A stretch of DNA of 41,104 bases from Streptomyces triticirhizae. Lineage in GTDB: Bacteria > Actinomycetota > Actinomycetes > Streptomycetales > Streptomycetaceae. Below are positions 24,013-32,132 of the stretch, in pieces (position 1 is the first letter of the stretch; the number at the start of each line of letters is the position of its first letter). The notes under the pieces were generated by a model, which was given only the letters and a program-made list of their open reading frames with translations, did not search any database and was not told the origin of the DNA. The DNA lies in contig NZ_RFFJ01000031.1 of the NCBI RefSeq assembly GCF_003696235.1, positions 1 through 41,104 on the forward strand, in the 5' to 3' direction. A program made the position numbers and the translations under genes.

Positions 24013-25400
24013 GCCGCCACCTCAAGCCCGCTGATGAACGACGAGTCCGCGCCGGTCAGGATCGCGTCCGGGTTGACCGCCGCCGGCACCACCTCGGGCA
24101 TCGGCACCGGATCGCCCGGCGGCCGCACCTCCGGCATGGGTATCGGGTCGTTCGGCAGCTCCACGTCCGGCATCGGCGCCGGCTGCGAGGGCCCGGACGG
24201 CGGCGGAACGAACGTCGCGTCCGGCGCCATGTGCTCCCCGGCCAGGTCCCCCAGATCGCGGAACGGGCCCAGGATCGGCACGTCGCCGAAGGTGGCGCCG
24301 TCGTCCTCCATGCGCCGCCGCTGGCTCTCCGCCGAGCCCAGGTTGCCCAGGACGTTGCCGGCCCAGCCCATGCCCTCGCCGACCAGCGTCCAGGCGCCGC
24401 CGGCGCCCCTGATCCCGCTGAACATGCCGCTGCCCAGGCCCGCGATGCCGGTCGCGCCCCTGGCCGCGCCGGCGATCCCCGCGCCCAGCACGCCGAGCCC
24501 GCCCGTGGCGACCGTGATCAGGTCGAAGCCGATGGTCTCCCAGGTCACGCCCTCCGCGCCGCCGGCCATCGCCATGCCGTGGAAGAGCAGCCCGGCCACG
24601 CCGGCGCCCAGGCCGATGTAGCCGCCGATGGTGCCGATGGCGCCCAGGATCAGCGCCGCCGTGCCGCCGCTGGCCACGAACAGGCCGATCACCGCGACCG
24701 CCAGGCAGATCACCCCGACCACCATGGCGATGTCGGCGAAGATGTCACCGATCAGCTTCCAGGTGTTGGGGTCCATCATGAAGTCGACGATGTCCGAGAC
24801 GACATCGGCGATCTTGTCGAACAGCCCCGGCTCCGGCGGCGCGTCGTCCGCCGCCCTGGAGAGCGCCCGCGAGGTGTCCTCGGCCGAGGCCAGATACTCC
24901 TCGTGCAGCTGACGGGCGCGCTGGATCACCTCGTTGAGCGCGGCGTTCGCGGAGTTCAGCGCGCTGTCGCGGGCCCGCTCGGTGTCCTCGTGCTCGGAGA
25001 GTTCGTCGTCGTCCATGTCCGAGGTGTCCGAGGGCAGCGCGTCGACGGCCGCCTGCGCGCTGTCGACCTGCGCCCGGGCGCTGGCCGCCTCCTCCTCCAG
25101 CTGGCGCGCGACCGACTTGAAGCGGTCCAGGTCGTTGACCCACCACTCCAGGGCGCGGGCGGCGACGTCCAACGCGTTGACGGCGCGCTGGAGATACGGC
25201 GGCACCTCGTCGAACGCCTCGCTGAACGCGTCGGCCGCGCGGCCGACCCAGATGCCGCTTGAGGTGTTGATCGCGGTCATCGCGGTGTGCGTGTTCGAGC
25301 TGAGGGTCGCCACGTCCCGCATCGTCGCGGCCACCGCCTCGGCCGCCGGGAGGTCCCCGGGGCAGGGGTCGAAGCCCAGGTTCGGGTAGGAGTCGCTCAT
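24009..25400 (-). CDS. Putative T7SS-secreted/WXG-type membrane protein
   Basis: A 463-residue protein. The N-terminal ~180 residues form a WXG100-like helical hairpin with SGIWVGRAADAFSEAF (W-x-G) and a long Ala/Glu/Asp coiled coil. Two or more hydrophobic segments follow (about 220-300: DIAMVVGVICLAVAVIGLFVA; AALILGAIGTIGGYIGLGAG) and a Gly-rich region. A proline tail carries a 12-residue repeat seen as DPIPMPEVRPPG and DPVPMPEVVPAA, with a third, looser copy. The same N-terminal layout (GD...W-x-G...ADAF...VP) is found in the Rhs protein at 32133, supporting a T7SS signal domain. No toxin domain is evident at the C-terminus. It starts 6 nt after the upstream WXG100 gene ends and is coupled to the downstream gene. 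Confidence 0.78.
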   Translation of the reverse strand: MSDSYPNLGFDPCPGDLPAAEAVAATMRDVATLSSNTHTAMTAINTSSGIWVGRAADAFSEAFDEVPPYLQRAVNALDVAARALEWWVNDLDRFKSVARQLEEEAASARAQVDSAQAAVDALPSDTSDMDDDELSEHEDTERARDSALNSANAALNEVIQRARQLHEEYLASAEDTSRALSRAADDAPPEPGLFDKIADVVSDIVDFMMDPNTWKLIGDIFADIAMVVGVICLAVAVIGLFVASGGTAALILGAIGTIGGYIGLGAGVAGLLFHGMAMAGGAEGVTWETIGFDLITVATGGLGVLGAGIAGAARGATGIAGLGSGMFSGIRGAGGAWTLVGEGMGWAGNVLGNLGSAESQRRRMEDDGATFGDVPILGPFRDLGDLAGEHMAPDATFVPPPSGPSQPAPMPDVELPNDPIPMPEVRPPGDPVPMPEVVPAAVNPDAILTGADSSFISGLEVAA

Positions 25401-25406
25401 CGTGGC

Positions 25407-25706
25407 CTAGCCCCCGCTCCCGCCCTCGGAGAGGGCTCGTTCCAGTTCCTCGTCGGTGGCCGTGTAGGTCTCCGCCGCGTTGATCGCGACGTCACCGATC
25501 CCGCTGGTCAGCTCCGACAGTTGGCCGAAGCCGTAGTCCCAGGAGTCGGCGAAGTCGTCGCACCGGCTGGCCAGTTCGGACGGCCCGATGCTGGCGGCGC
25601 TGGTGCCCGAGAGGCTGCGCGAGGCCTCCCGCATGTCGTCGCCGCTGGACTCCAGCCGGGCCGCCAACTCCCGTACCTCGTCCTCGAAGAATCTCAAGAA
25701 GGACAT
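25407..25706 (-). CDS. WXG100-family protein, EsxB-like
   Basis: A 99-residue helical-hairpin protein of ESAT-6/CFP-10 size, expected to be exported by the T7SS as a dimer with the neighbouring WXG100 protein. The turn carries SWDYGFG, a W-x-x-G variant of W-x-G. The C-terminus ends in Gly/Ser. The start ATG 25706 follows GGGGAGAG at about 10 nt spacing; upstream in-frame codons lack support. It lies 188 nt downstream of the first WXG100 gene, with a stable hairpin between, and 6 nt before the T7SS-secreted-like gene. Confidence 0.82.
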   Translation of the reverse strand: MSFLRFFEDEVRELAARLESSGDDMREASRSLSGTSAASIGPSELASRCDDFADSWDYGFGQLSELTSGIGDVAINAAETYTATDEELERALSEGGSGG

Positions 25707-25836
25707 CGCGTCCGTACTCTCCCCGTTCTCTCCCCGTTGTCCCCATGTGGTGCCCGTTCCGTGCGGGCCGCTCGGCATCGCGAGGGCCGCGTGTGGGGCC
25801 TGTGCCGCGGGCGCGGCGGGTGCCCCGACATGCGAA

Positions 25837-25877
25837 GGGGCGGTGCCGGATGCCGTGAGACACCCGCGCACCGCCCC
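25837..25877 (-). terminator. Hairpin between the two WXG100 genes
   Basis: Perfect 10-bp arms: GGGGCGGTGC (25837-25846) and GCACCGCCCC (25868-25877), with a 21-nt loop. It starts 18 nt after the stop codon of the first WXG100 gene. It could be a partial terminator or an mRNA 3' end stabiliser that makes the first protein in excess over the downstream genes. Confidence 0.6.
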
Positions 25878-25894
25878 GGACGAAGCAGGCGAGG

Positions 25895-26194
25895 TCAGCC
25901 GCCGCGGATCGCGCCCTCAAGGCCCTCGTCGGTCTCGCGGTAGGTGTCGGCCGCGGTCTTGAGGTAGGTACCCATGCCCTCAAGACCCTCGATCACCTTG
26001 CGAGCACCCGTGGTGAACTCACGGTAGGACTCGTCGAAGGCACGAGACGCCCGGCTGGTCACGAAGCCGGTCGAGACCAGGTTGTCGATGTAGCTCTGGA
26101 GCGACGACAGCTTCTGGTCGATCTGCTCCCGCTCATCGATGAGTCGGTCACCCGCCTCCTGCATATCGTCATAAGTCACATCCATATCGCTCAT
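25895..26194 (-). CDS. WXG100-family protein, EsxA-like
   Basis: A 99-residue helical-hairpin protein. The turn reads TGFVTSRASRAFDESYREF, matching the ESAT-6 pattern except that the W-x-G is replaced by F-V-T, a variant I recall in Streptomyces Esx proteins. The C-terminal helix has YRETDEGLEGAI. It is the probable heterodimer partner and co-substrate of the WXG100 protein at 25407-25706. The start ATG 26194 has a very strong GAGGAGGGG ribosome-binding site at 6 nt, as expected for a highly expressed small protein. It is the first gene of the leftward T7SS operon, divergent from eccC. Confidence 0.9.
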   Translation of the reverse strand: MSDMDVTYDDMQEAGDRLIDEREQIDQKLSSLQSYIDNLVSTGFVTSRASRAFDESYREFTTGARKVIEGLEGMGTYLKTAADTYRETDEGLEGAIRGG

Positions 26195-26776
26195 GGCGGT
26201 CCCCTCCTCTGGCCCAGGCGGAAGGCGTCTTCCTCCCGCGTTCATGAGGTAACTCACGGCGGTTCGCGGTCCGTGGACCGTACCGCGCCACTCAGCCTAC
26301 GTGCGCGGCACTTGGGACGAAAGCCCGGTCTCGGTGCCTTCCTCGCGAGTCGTTCGCGACCTCAACGACACCAAGGACGCGGGTCGTTCCCCATCGGTTG
26401 CATCCAATCTCCAGATCTTCCGGGGACGGTCCGACGCGCTCCTCCCACGGGTCAACACACCACCCCCGCGCACCCCACGCGCCGGCTTCCGCCCCCCGCG
26501 GCGCGCGCCCCGTACGCCGCCGTCCGTTTCGCGCCCCCCTTCGTCCCCGTCTCGCTTCCGGAGCGGGCAAAACTGCGGCATCGTGGAAGAAGCAGGCAAC
26601 CAACGGGAACCAAGCGCGTTTTCCGCGTCATCTCCGACCGTGGCGGTGACGCCGGCCGTGACCTTCGGCCACCGTTCGGGGGGCCATCGACCGCCCGGCG
26701 CACCGTCGGTGCGGGATGCGATGATGAGCGGGTCTTCCAGCCAACTGGAGGCCGTGTCAGCAACGGGAGGATGAGT
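26195..26776. other. Divergent control region between esx genes and eccC
   Basis: No gene is supported in these 582 bases. The frame of eccC stays open to about 26273, but that part is Arg/Pro-rich, lacks a ribosome-binding site and looks noncoding. It must hold the promoter of the leftward WXG100 operon and that of eccC. A small inverted repeat, CGGTCC-GT-GGACCG (26267-26280), lies 73 bp upstream of the first WXG100 start and could be an operator. No clear -35/-10 pair is seen. Confidence 0.5.
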
Positions 26777-29700
26777 GTGCGCCTGACCCTGACAGTAGTA
26801 GACCCGGTCGGGGGTCATCGGGCCGATACCGTGATCGACGCCGACCCGGAGACGCAGATCGCGGACCTGACACCCGAGTTCGCCCAGGCGGTCGGCAGCC
26901 GGTTCGCGCCGGCCCAGGCGGGCGGGCCCCAGGGATACGCGGAGGCACCCGCCGGCGCCCACCTGTTCGTCAACGGTGAGTACGTCGACCCCGGCCTGAC
27001 GCTGGCCCAGTCCCCGCTGCGCGAGGGCAGCGTCGTCAGCCTGCACAACCCCAGCGGCTGCTGGCCGCCGGAGCCCAACGGGCTGGTGGAGCTGCGCGTC
27101 GTGGGCGGCCCCGCCGCCGGCGCCGTGCACCGCATGGGCGTCGGCAAGCTGGAGATCGGCTACGGACAGCAGGTCCACATCCACGTCCCCGACCCCACGC
27201 TGCCCGAGCGCGCCATGACCCTGCGGGTCGCGGCCGACGGCACCTGCCGGGTCACGGTGTACAGCGACGAGCAGCCGCTGATCGACGGCGAGCCGTTCTT
27301 CCACGACGAGGGCGACCGCGCCGTCTGGAAGCTCGGCAAGCAACTCTCCGTCGGCGACTCCCTCTTCGAGCTGACCCCCTACTTCCCGCCGGACGCCGCG
27401 CTCAAGGTCTCCGAGGACGGCGCCGGCCTCGACTACAACCGGCCGCCCCGGCTGCTGCCGCCCGAGCGGCAGACGCAGTTCCAGCTGCCCAAGCCGCCCG
27501 GCGAGCGCGAGAAGCGCCCGCTGCCCTGGCTGATGGCCATCCTCCCGGTCGTCGGCGCGGTCGCCATGGCCTCCATCACGGGACGCTGGATCTTCCTGAT
27601 GATGGCGTTCATGAGCCCGATCATGCTGCTGTCCAACTACTTCATGGACAAGAAGCGCGGCCGGATATCACACGCCAAGAAGGTCGAGGAGTACAAGGAG
27701 CGCAAGGCCAGGATCGAGAAGGACGCGCGCGACGCGCTGATCGCCGAGCGGTTCGCCCGCCGGCACGCCGCGCCCGACCCGGCCACCGTGCTCACCCAGG
27801 CCACCGGCCCGCGCACCCGCCTCTTCGAGCGCCGCCGCACCGACGACGACCACCTGCTGATCCGGGTCGGCACCGTCGAGTTGGACTCCGAGGTCGTCCT
27901 CACCGACCCCGAGCAGGACGAGCACAAGCGGCAGGTCGCCTGGAAGATCGCCGACGCCCCGGTCACCCTCCCGCTGCGCACCCTCGGCGTGATCGGCTAC
28001 GCCGGCTCCGGCGACTCGGCCCGCGCGCTGGCCCGTTGGACCGTCGGCCAGATCGCCGTGCTGCACAGCCCGATCGACGTCCAGTTCGTGCTGCTCACCG
28101 ACGGCACCGGGCAGTACAGCTGGGAGTGGACGCGCTGGCTGCCACACGCCAGGCCCGCCCCCGAACACGACACCAACCTCCTGGTCGGCAACGACGCCGA
28201 GACCATCGGCGCCCGCGTCGCCGAGCTGACCGCCGCGCTCGACGCCCGGCAGAAGGCCGCCAAGCAGGCGCGCACCGGCGGCGGCCCGACCTCCTTCAAG
28301 GACCCGGACATCGTCGTCGTCTTCGACGGCTCCCGGAAGATGCGCTCCCTGCCCGGCGTGATCCGGCTGCTGCGCGAGGGCCCCTCGGTCTCCATCTTCG
28401 CCCTCTGCCTCGACGACGAGGAGCGCTTCCTGCCCGGCGAGTGCCAGGCCGTGGTCATCGCCGAGCCCAACCCGGACCGCGCCGCCCAGGGCGGCACCCG
28501 CAGGCCCGGCTTCGCGACCGGCTTCCACACCTTCCTCGCCGTCCCCGGCAGCGCGTTCCCCGGACAGGGCCCGGGCTCGGCGCCCGCCCCCGCGATGACC
28601 GCCGACCGGCTGCGCGTCGAGCAGACCGGCGCCTGGCGCATCAGGGGCGTGCGGCCCGACTGGGTGCTCCCCGAGTGGTGCGAGCTGATGGCCCGTTCGC
28701 TCAGCCCGATCCGCGACATCAGCGGCGAGTCCGAGGACGCGGCGCTGCCCTCGTCCTCCCGGCTGCTGGACGTCATCGAGATGGAGCCGCCGTCCGCCGG
28801 GGCCATCGCGGCCCGCTGGCAGATGGGCGGCCAGTCCACCGAGGCGGTGATCGGCGAGTCCTACGACGGCGCGTTCGCCATCGACCTGCGCAGGGACGGC
28901 CCGCACGGCCTGATCGCCGGCACCACCGGCTCCGGCAAGTCGGAGCTGCTCCAGACGATCGTCGCGTCCCTGGCGGTGGCCAACACCCCGGAGAACATGA
29001 CGTTCGTCCTCGTCGACTACAAGGGCGGCTCCGCGTTCAAGGACTGTGTGCAACTCCCGCACACCGTCGGCATGGTCACCGACCTCGACAACCACCTGGT
29101 GGAACGCGCGCTCTCCTCGCTGGGCGCCGAGCTGACCCGCAGGGAGCACATGCTCGCCGACGTCGGCGCCAAGGACATCGAGGACTACCAGGACCTGATG
29201 CGGCGCAACCCGGGCCGGCTGCCCGCGCTGCCCCGACTGCTCATCGTGATCGACGAGTTCGCCTCGATGGTCCGCGAGCTGCCGGACTTCGTGAAGGGCC
29301 TGGTCAACATCGCGCAGCGAGGCCGTTCGCTCGGCATCCACCTGCTGCTCGCCACCCAGCGGCCCAGCGGCGTGGTCTCCCCGGAGATCCGCGCCAACAC
29401 CAACCTGCGGATCGCGCTGCGCGTCACCGACGGCAGCGAGTCCTCCGACGTGATCGACGCCCCGGACGCCGGCTTCATCGCCAAGTCCACGCCGGGCCGC
29501 GCCTATGTCCGGCTCGGGCACGCCTCGCTGGTGCCGTTCCAGTCCGGCCGCGTCGGTGGCCGCCGGCCCGGCGCCGTCGACCCGGTGGTCTCCCGACCCT
29601 GGTCCGGCCAGCTGGAGTGGAACAACCTCGGCCGCGCCGCGCTGAAGAAGCCGCCGGGGGCCAAGTCCCAGGAGGAGGAGATCACCGACCTCAAGGTCCT

Positions 29701-31348
29701 GGTCGACGCGATCATCGAGGCCGACCGCCAGCTCGGCTTCGCCAAGCAGCACAGCCCGTGGCTGCCCGCGCTCGGCGACACCGTGCTGCTGCGCGACCTC
29801 GAACACCCGGTGCCCCAGGGCGCGTTGCCGGCCGCCCCGTACGGCGTCGAGGACCTTCCCGCGCAGCAGGCGCGGCGCTCGGTCGCCATCGACTTCCGTT
29901 CCTTCGGGCACATGCTGGTCGGCGGGGCGCCGCGCAGCGGCCGTTCCCAGCTGCTGCGCACCATCGCCGGCTCGCTGGCCTGGATTCACTCCACGGCCGA
30001 CGTCCACATCTACGGCATCGACTGCGGCAACGGCGCGCTCAACGCCCTGACCAAGCTGCCCAACTGCGGCGCGGTCGTCACCAGGAACCAGGTCGAGCGC
30101 GTCCGCCGGCTCATCCGCCGGTTCCGCCAGGAGATGGACCGCAGGCAGGAGGTGCTCGCCGCCGACGCGCTCGCCGACATCAACGAGCAGCGCGCCGCCG
30201 CCGAGCCCGACAAGCGGCTGCCGCACCTGGTGGTCCTCGTCGACCGCTGGGAGGGCTGGGTCTCCACGCTCGGCGAGATCGACCACGGCGCGCTCACCGA
30301 CGAGATGTTCGTGATGATGCGCGAGGGCGCCTCGGTCGGCATCCACGTGATCATCGCCGGCGACCGCAGCGTCCTCTCCGGGCGGATCTCCACGCTCACC
30401 GAGGAGCGGTACGCGATGCGGCTCTCGGACCGGTCGGACTACTCCAACATCGGGATGCCGGCCCGCAAGGTGCCGGAAGAGGTCGCCGACGGCCGCATGT
30501 TCAGGAACCAGGCGCTCACCGAGATCCAGGTCGCCGTCCTCGCCGAGGAGCTGTCCGGCCAGGCACAGGCGGCGGCGCTCGGCGCCATCGGCGACTGGGC
30601 GACCGAGCGGGACGCGGCGGTGCCGCGCTCCCGGCGGCCGTTCCGCGTCGACGTCCTGCCGAGCCGGCTCACCTTCGCCGACGCGTGGGAGATGCGGGAC
30701 CCGGAGGCGTCGAACTCCCGGCTGTGGGGCCTCATCGGCGTGGGTGGCGACGAGCTGATGGGCTACGGTCCCGACCTGGCCCAGGGCACCCCGGCGTTCA
30801 TCATCGCCGGCCCGCCCAAGTCGGGGCGCTCCACCGTCCTCACCATGCTCGCCAAGTCGTATCTGGCGCAGGGCGTGCGGGTGGTCGTGGCCGCCCCGAG
30901 GCCCTCGCCGCTGCGCGACCTGGCCGGGCAGGACGGCGTCATCCAGGTGTTCACCGGCGACGACCTGTACGAGAAGGACCTGCGCGAGGCGGTCTCCACC
31001 TCCTCGGTGGAGAACCCGATCGTCGTCCTCGTCGACGACGGCGAGGACCTGCGGCGCTGCGACGCGGCGGACGAGCTGAAGGCCCTGGTCACCCAGGGCG
31101 CCCAGCTCGGCCGTTACCTGGTGCTCGGCGGCGACGAGGGCGAGATCTGCGGCGGGTTCTCCGGCTGGCAGGTGGACGCGAAGAAGGCGCGCCGAGGCGC
31201 GCTGCTCTCGCCGACCACCCACCGCTCGGGCGAGCTGATCGGCGCGAAGCTGCCGCGCAGCGCGGCGGCCGAGCAGCCGACGCCGGGCCGCGCGATCCTC
31301 CATCTCGGGGATGGCACGGCGTTCTCGGTGACGACGCCGGCGCCGTGA
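26777..31348 (+). CDS. T7SS ATPase EccC/EssC-type (three FtsK/SpoIIIE domains)
   Basis: A 1523-residue membrane motor of the type VII secretion system, which binds and drives export of WXG100-type substrates. Order: an N-terminal ubiquitin-like/FHA-like region (1-210, LTLTVVDPVGG; IGYGQQVHIHVPDP), two membrane helices at about 250-290, then three P-loop domains. D1 is canonical, with Walker A GTTGSGKSE near 715 and Walker B LLIVIDEF near 821. D2 (GGAPRSGRS, near 1048) and D3 (GPPKSGRS, near 1344) have Arg in place of the Walker Lys. The start is GTG 26777, 6 nt after GGGAGG (26765-26770); ATG 26771 abuts that site directly and is less likely. It reads away from the WXG100 genes. The FHA-like N-terminus is more like firmicute EssC than mycobacterial EccC. 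Confidence 0.95.
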   Translation: MRLTLTVVDPVGGHRADTVIDADPETQIADLTPEFAQAVGSRFAPAQAGGPQGYAEAPAGAHLFVNGEYVDPGLTLAQSPLREGSVVSLHNPSGCWPPEPNGLVELRVVGGPAAGAVHRMGVGKLEIGYGQQVHIHVPDPTLPERAMTLRVAADGTCRVTVYSDEQPLIDGEPFFHDEGDRAVWKLGKQLSVGDSLFELTPYFPPDAALKVSEDGAGLDYNRPPRLLPPERQTQFQLPKPPGEREKRPLPWLMAILPVVGAVAMASITGRWIFLMMAFMSPIMLLSNYFMDKKRGRISHAKKVEEYKERKARIEKDARDALIAERFARRHAAPDPATVLTQATGPRTRLFERRRTDDDHLLIRVGTVELDSEVVLTDPEQDEHKRQVAWKIADAPVTLPLRTLGVIGYAGSGDSARALARWTVGQIAVLHSPIDVQFVLLTDGTGQYSWEWTRWLPHARPAPEHDTNLLVGNDAETIGARVAELTAALDARQKAAKQARTGGGPTSFKDPDIVVVFDGSRKMRSLPGVIRLLREGPSVSIFALCLDDEERFLPGECQAVVIAEPNPDRAAQGGTRRPGFATGFHTFLAVPGSAFPGQGPGSAPAPAMTADRLRVEQTGAWRIRGVRPDWVLPEWCELMARSLSPIRDISGESEDAALPSSSRLLDVIEMEPPSAGAIAARWQMGGQSTEAVIGESYDGAFAIDLRRDGPHGLIAGTTGSGKSELLQTIVASLAVANTPENMTFVLVDYKGGSAFKDCVQLPHTVGMVTDLDNHLVERALSSLGAELTRREHMLADVGAKDIEDYQDLMRRNPGRLPALPRLLIVIDEFASMVRELPDFVKGLVNIAQRGRSLGIHLLLATQRPSGVVSPEIRANTNLRIALRVTDGSESSDVIDAPDAGFIAKSTPGRAYVRLGHASLVPFQSGRVGGRRPGAVDPVVSRPWSGQLEWNNLGRAALKKPPGAKSQEEEITDLKVLVDAIIEADRQLGFAKQHSPWLPALGDTVLLRDLEHPVPQGALPAAPYGVEDLPAQQARRSVAIDFRSFGHMLVGGAPRSGRSQLLRTIAGSLAWIHSTADVHIYGIDCGNGALNALTKLPNCGAVVTRNQVERVRRLIRRFRQEMDRRQEVLAADALADINEQRAAAEPDKRLPHLVVLVDRWEGWVSTLGEIDHGALTDEMFVMMREGASVGIHVIIAGDRSVLSGRISTLTEERYAMRLSDRSDYSNIGMPARKVPEEVADGRMFRNQALTEIQVAVLAEELSGQAQAAALGAIGDWATERDAAVPRSRRPFRVDVLPSRLTFADAWEMRDPEASNSRLWGLIGVGGDELMGYGPDLAQGTPAFIIAGPPKSGRSTVLTMLAKSYLAQGVRVVVAAPRPSPLRDLAGQDGVIQVFTGDDLYEKDLREAVSTSSVENPIVVLVDDGEDLRRCDAADELKALVTQGAQLGRYLVLGGDEGEICGGFSGWQVDAKKARRGALLSPTTHRSGELIGAKLPRSAAAEQPTPGRAILHLGDGTAFSVTTPAP

Positions 31349-31392
31349 CGCGTCGCTGACGGATCGCACGGTCGGCTTTCGCGCGGTTGGCC

Positions 31393-31445
31393 CCGAGGTC
31401 CCCGTGCTCCGCGCCCCAAGGGGGTGCGGGGCACGGGGACCTCGG
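31393..31445. terminator. Very long hairpin after eccC
   Basis: A 25-bp stem with a 3-nt loop: CCGAGGTCCCCGTGC (31393-31407) pairs with 31431-31445, and the inner part 31408-31417 pairs with 31421-31430, with two G-U pairs. It begins 44 nt after the eccC stop codon and would isolate eccC from the VOC gene. Confidence 0.85.
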
Positions 31446-31547
31446 CCGTGTGGGGTGGTGCGCGTCGCCGGCGCCGTGGCCGGCCGCCTCGGCCGGAGTG
31501 TCAGTGGCACCGGTTACGCTCCGAACATGCGGAGTGAGGAGCGGATA

Positions 31548-32021
31548 ATGACCGACGGCCGGATGGCGAGCGATGACCAGGTTCCCCGGGGCGACCTGAC
31601 CGGCGGGGTGCCCGAGGGGGTGCTGGGCGCGGGGCTGGGGGTGCACTTCGGCGGCGGGGTCAACATCGCGATGAAGATCCCCGCCCCCGACTGGGCGGCG
31701 ACCGTCGCGTTCTACCGCGACACCCTGGGACTTGAGGTCGTCGACGAGGCGGAGGGCGAGGCCACCGGCACCGCTACCGTCTCCCACACCGTCGCGGTGC
31801 GGTTCGGGCCGACGACGCTGTGGCTGGACCGCGTCCCCGGCGCGGCCCGCTCCGACGTGTGGCTGGAGCTGCGCACGCCCCACCTGGAGTCCGCCAGGGA
31901 ACGCCTCGCCCGCGCCGGCCACCAACCCCTCGACACGGTCGAGCCCTTCACCGCCCCCGACACCCGCGCCCACTGGTACCGCAACCCGGCGGGGGTGGTG
32001 CACCTGCTGACGGAGGAGTGA
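31548..32021 (+). CDS. VOC (glyoxalase/bleomycin-resistance fold) protein
   Basis: A 157-residue single VOC-fold protein. After a Gly-rich leader of about 40 residues come paired beta-alpha-beta-beta-beta modules: NIAMKIPAPDWAATVAFYRDTLGLEVV and TLWLDRVPGAARSDVWLEL, ending AHWYRNPAGVVHLL. VOC proteins bind a metal or ligand in dioxygenases, isomerases and resistance proteins. Nothing here identifies the substrate, and the usual metal ligands are not obvious. The start ATG 31548 has GAGGAG at 6 nt; ATG 31527 is an alternative. Isolated from eccC by a strong terminator. Confidence 0.85.
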   Translation: MTDGRMASDDQVPRGDLTGGVPEGVLGAGLGVHFGGGVNIAMKIPAPDWAATVAFYRDTLGLEVVDEAEGEATGTATVSHTVAVRFGPTTLWLDRVPGAARSDVWLELRTPHLESARERLARAGHQPLDTVEPFTAPDTRAHWYRNPAGVVHLLTEE

Positions 32022-32132
32022 CGGGGGTCTCCCGGCGGGGAGGCCGTGGCACCGGGGTCAGGAACGCAGTGCCGTCATGCGTGCTCATTCGGTAACGTTG
32101 ACAGAACGCTGGAAAACGAGCCTGGGGGGATC

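Noticed and set aside
26249..26262. BldD-like box upstream of the esx genes
   Set aside because: Only one half-site (TAACTCA) fits; the second half does not.
26273..26776. N-terminal extension of eccC by about 168 codons
   Set aside because: Arg/Pro/Ser-rich with no family resemblance; the GGGAGG site at 26765-26770 points to GTG 26777.
27668..31510. A 1280-codon antisense open frame over eccC
   Set aside because: Same reason: eccC is certain from its motifs and this frame shows none.
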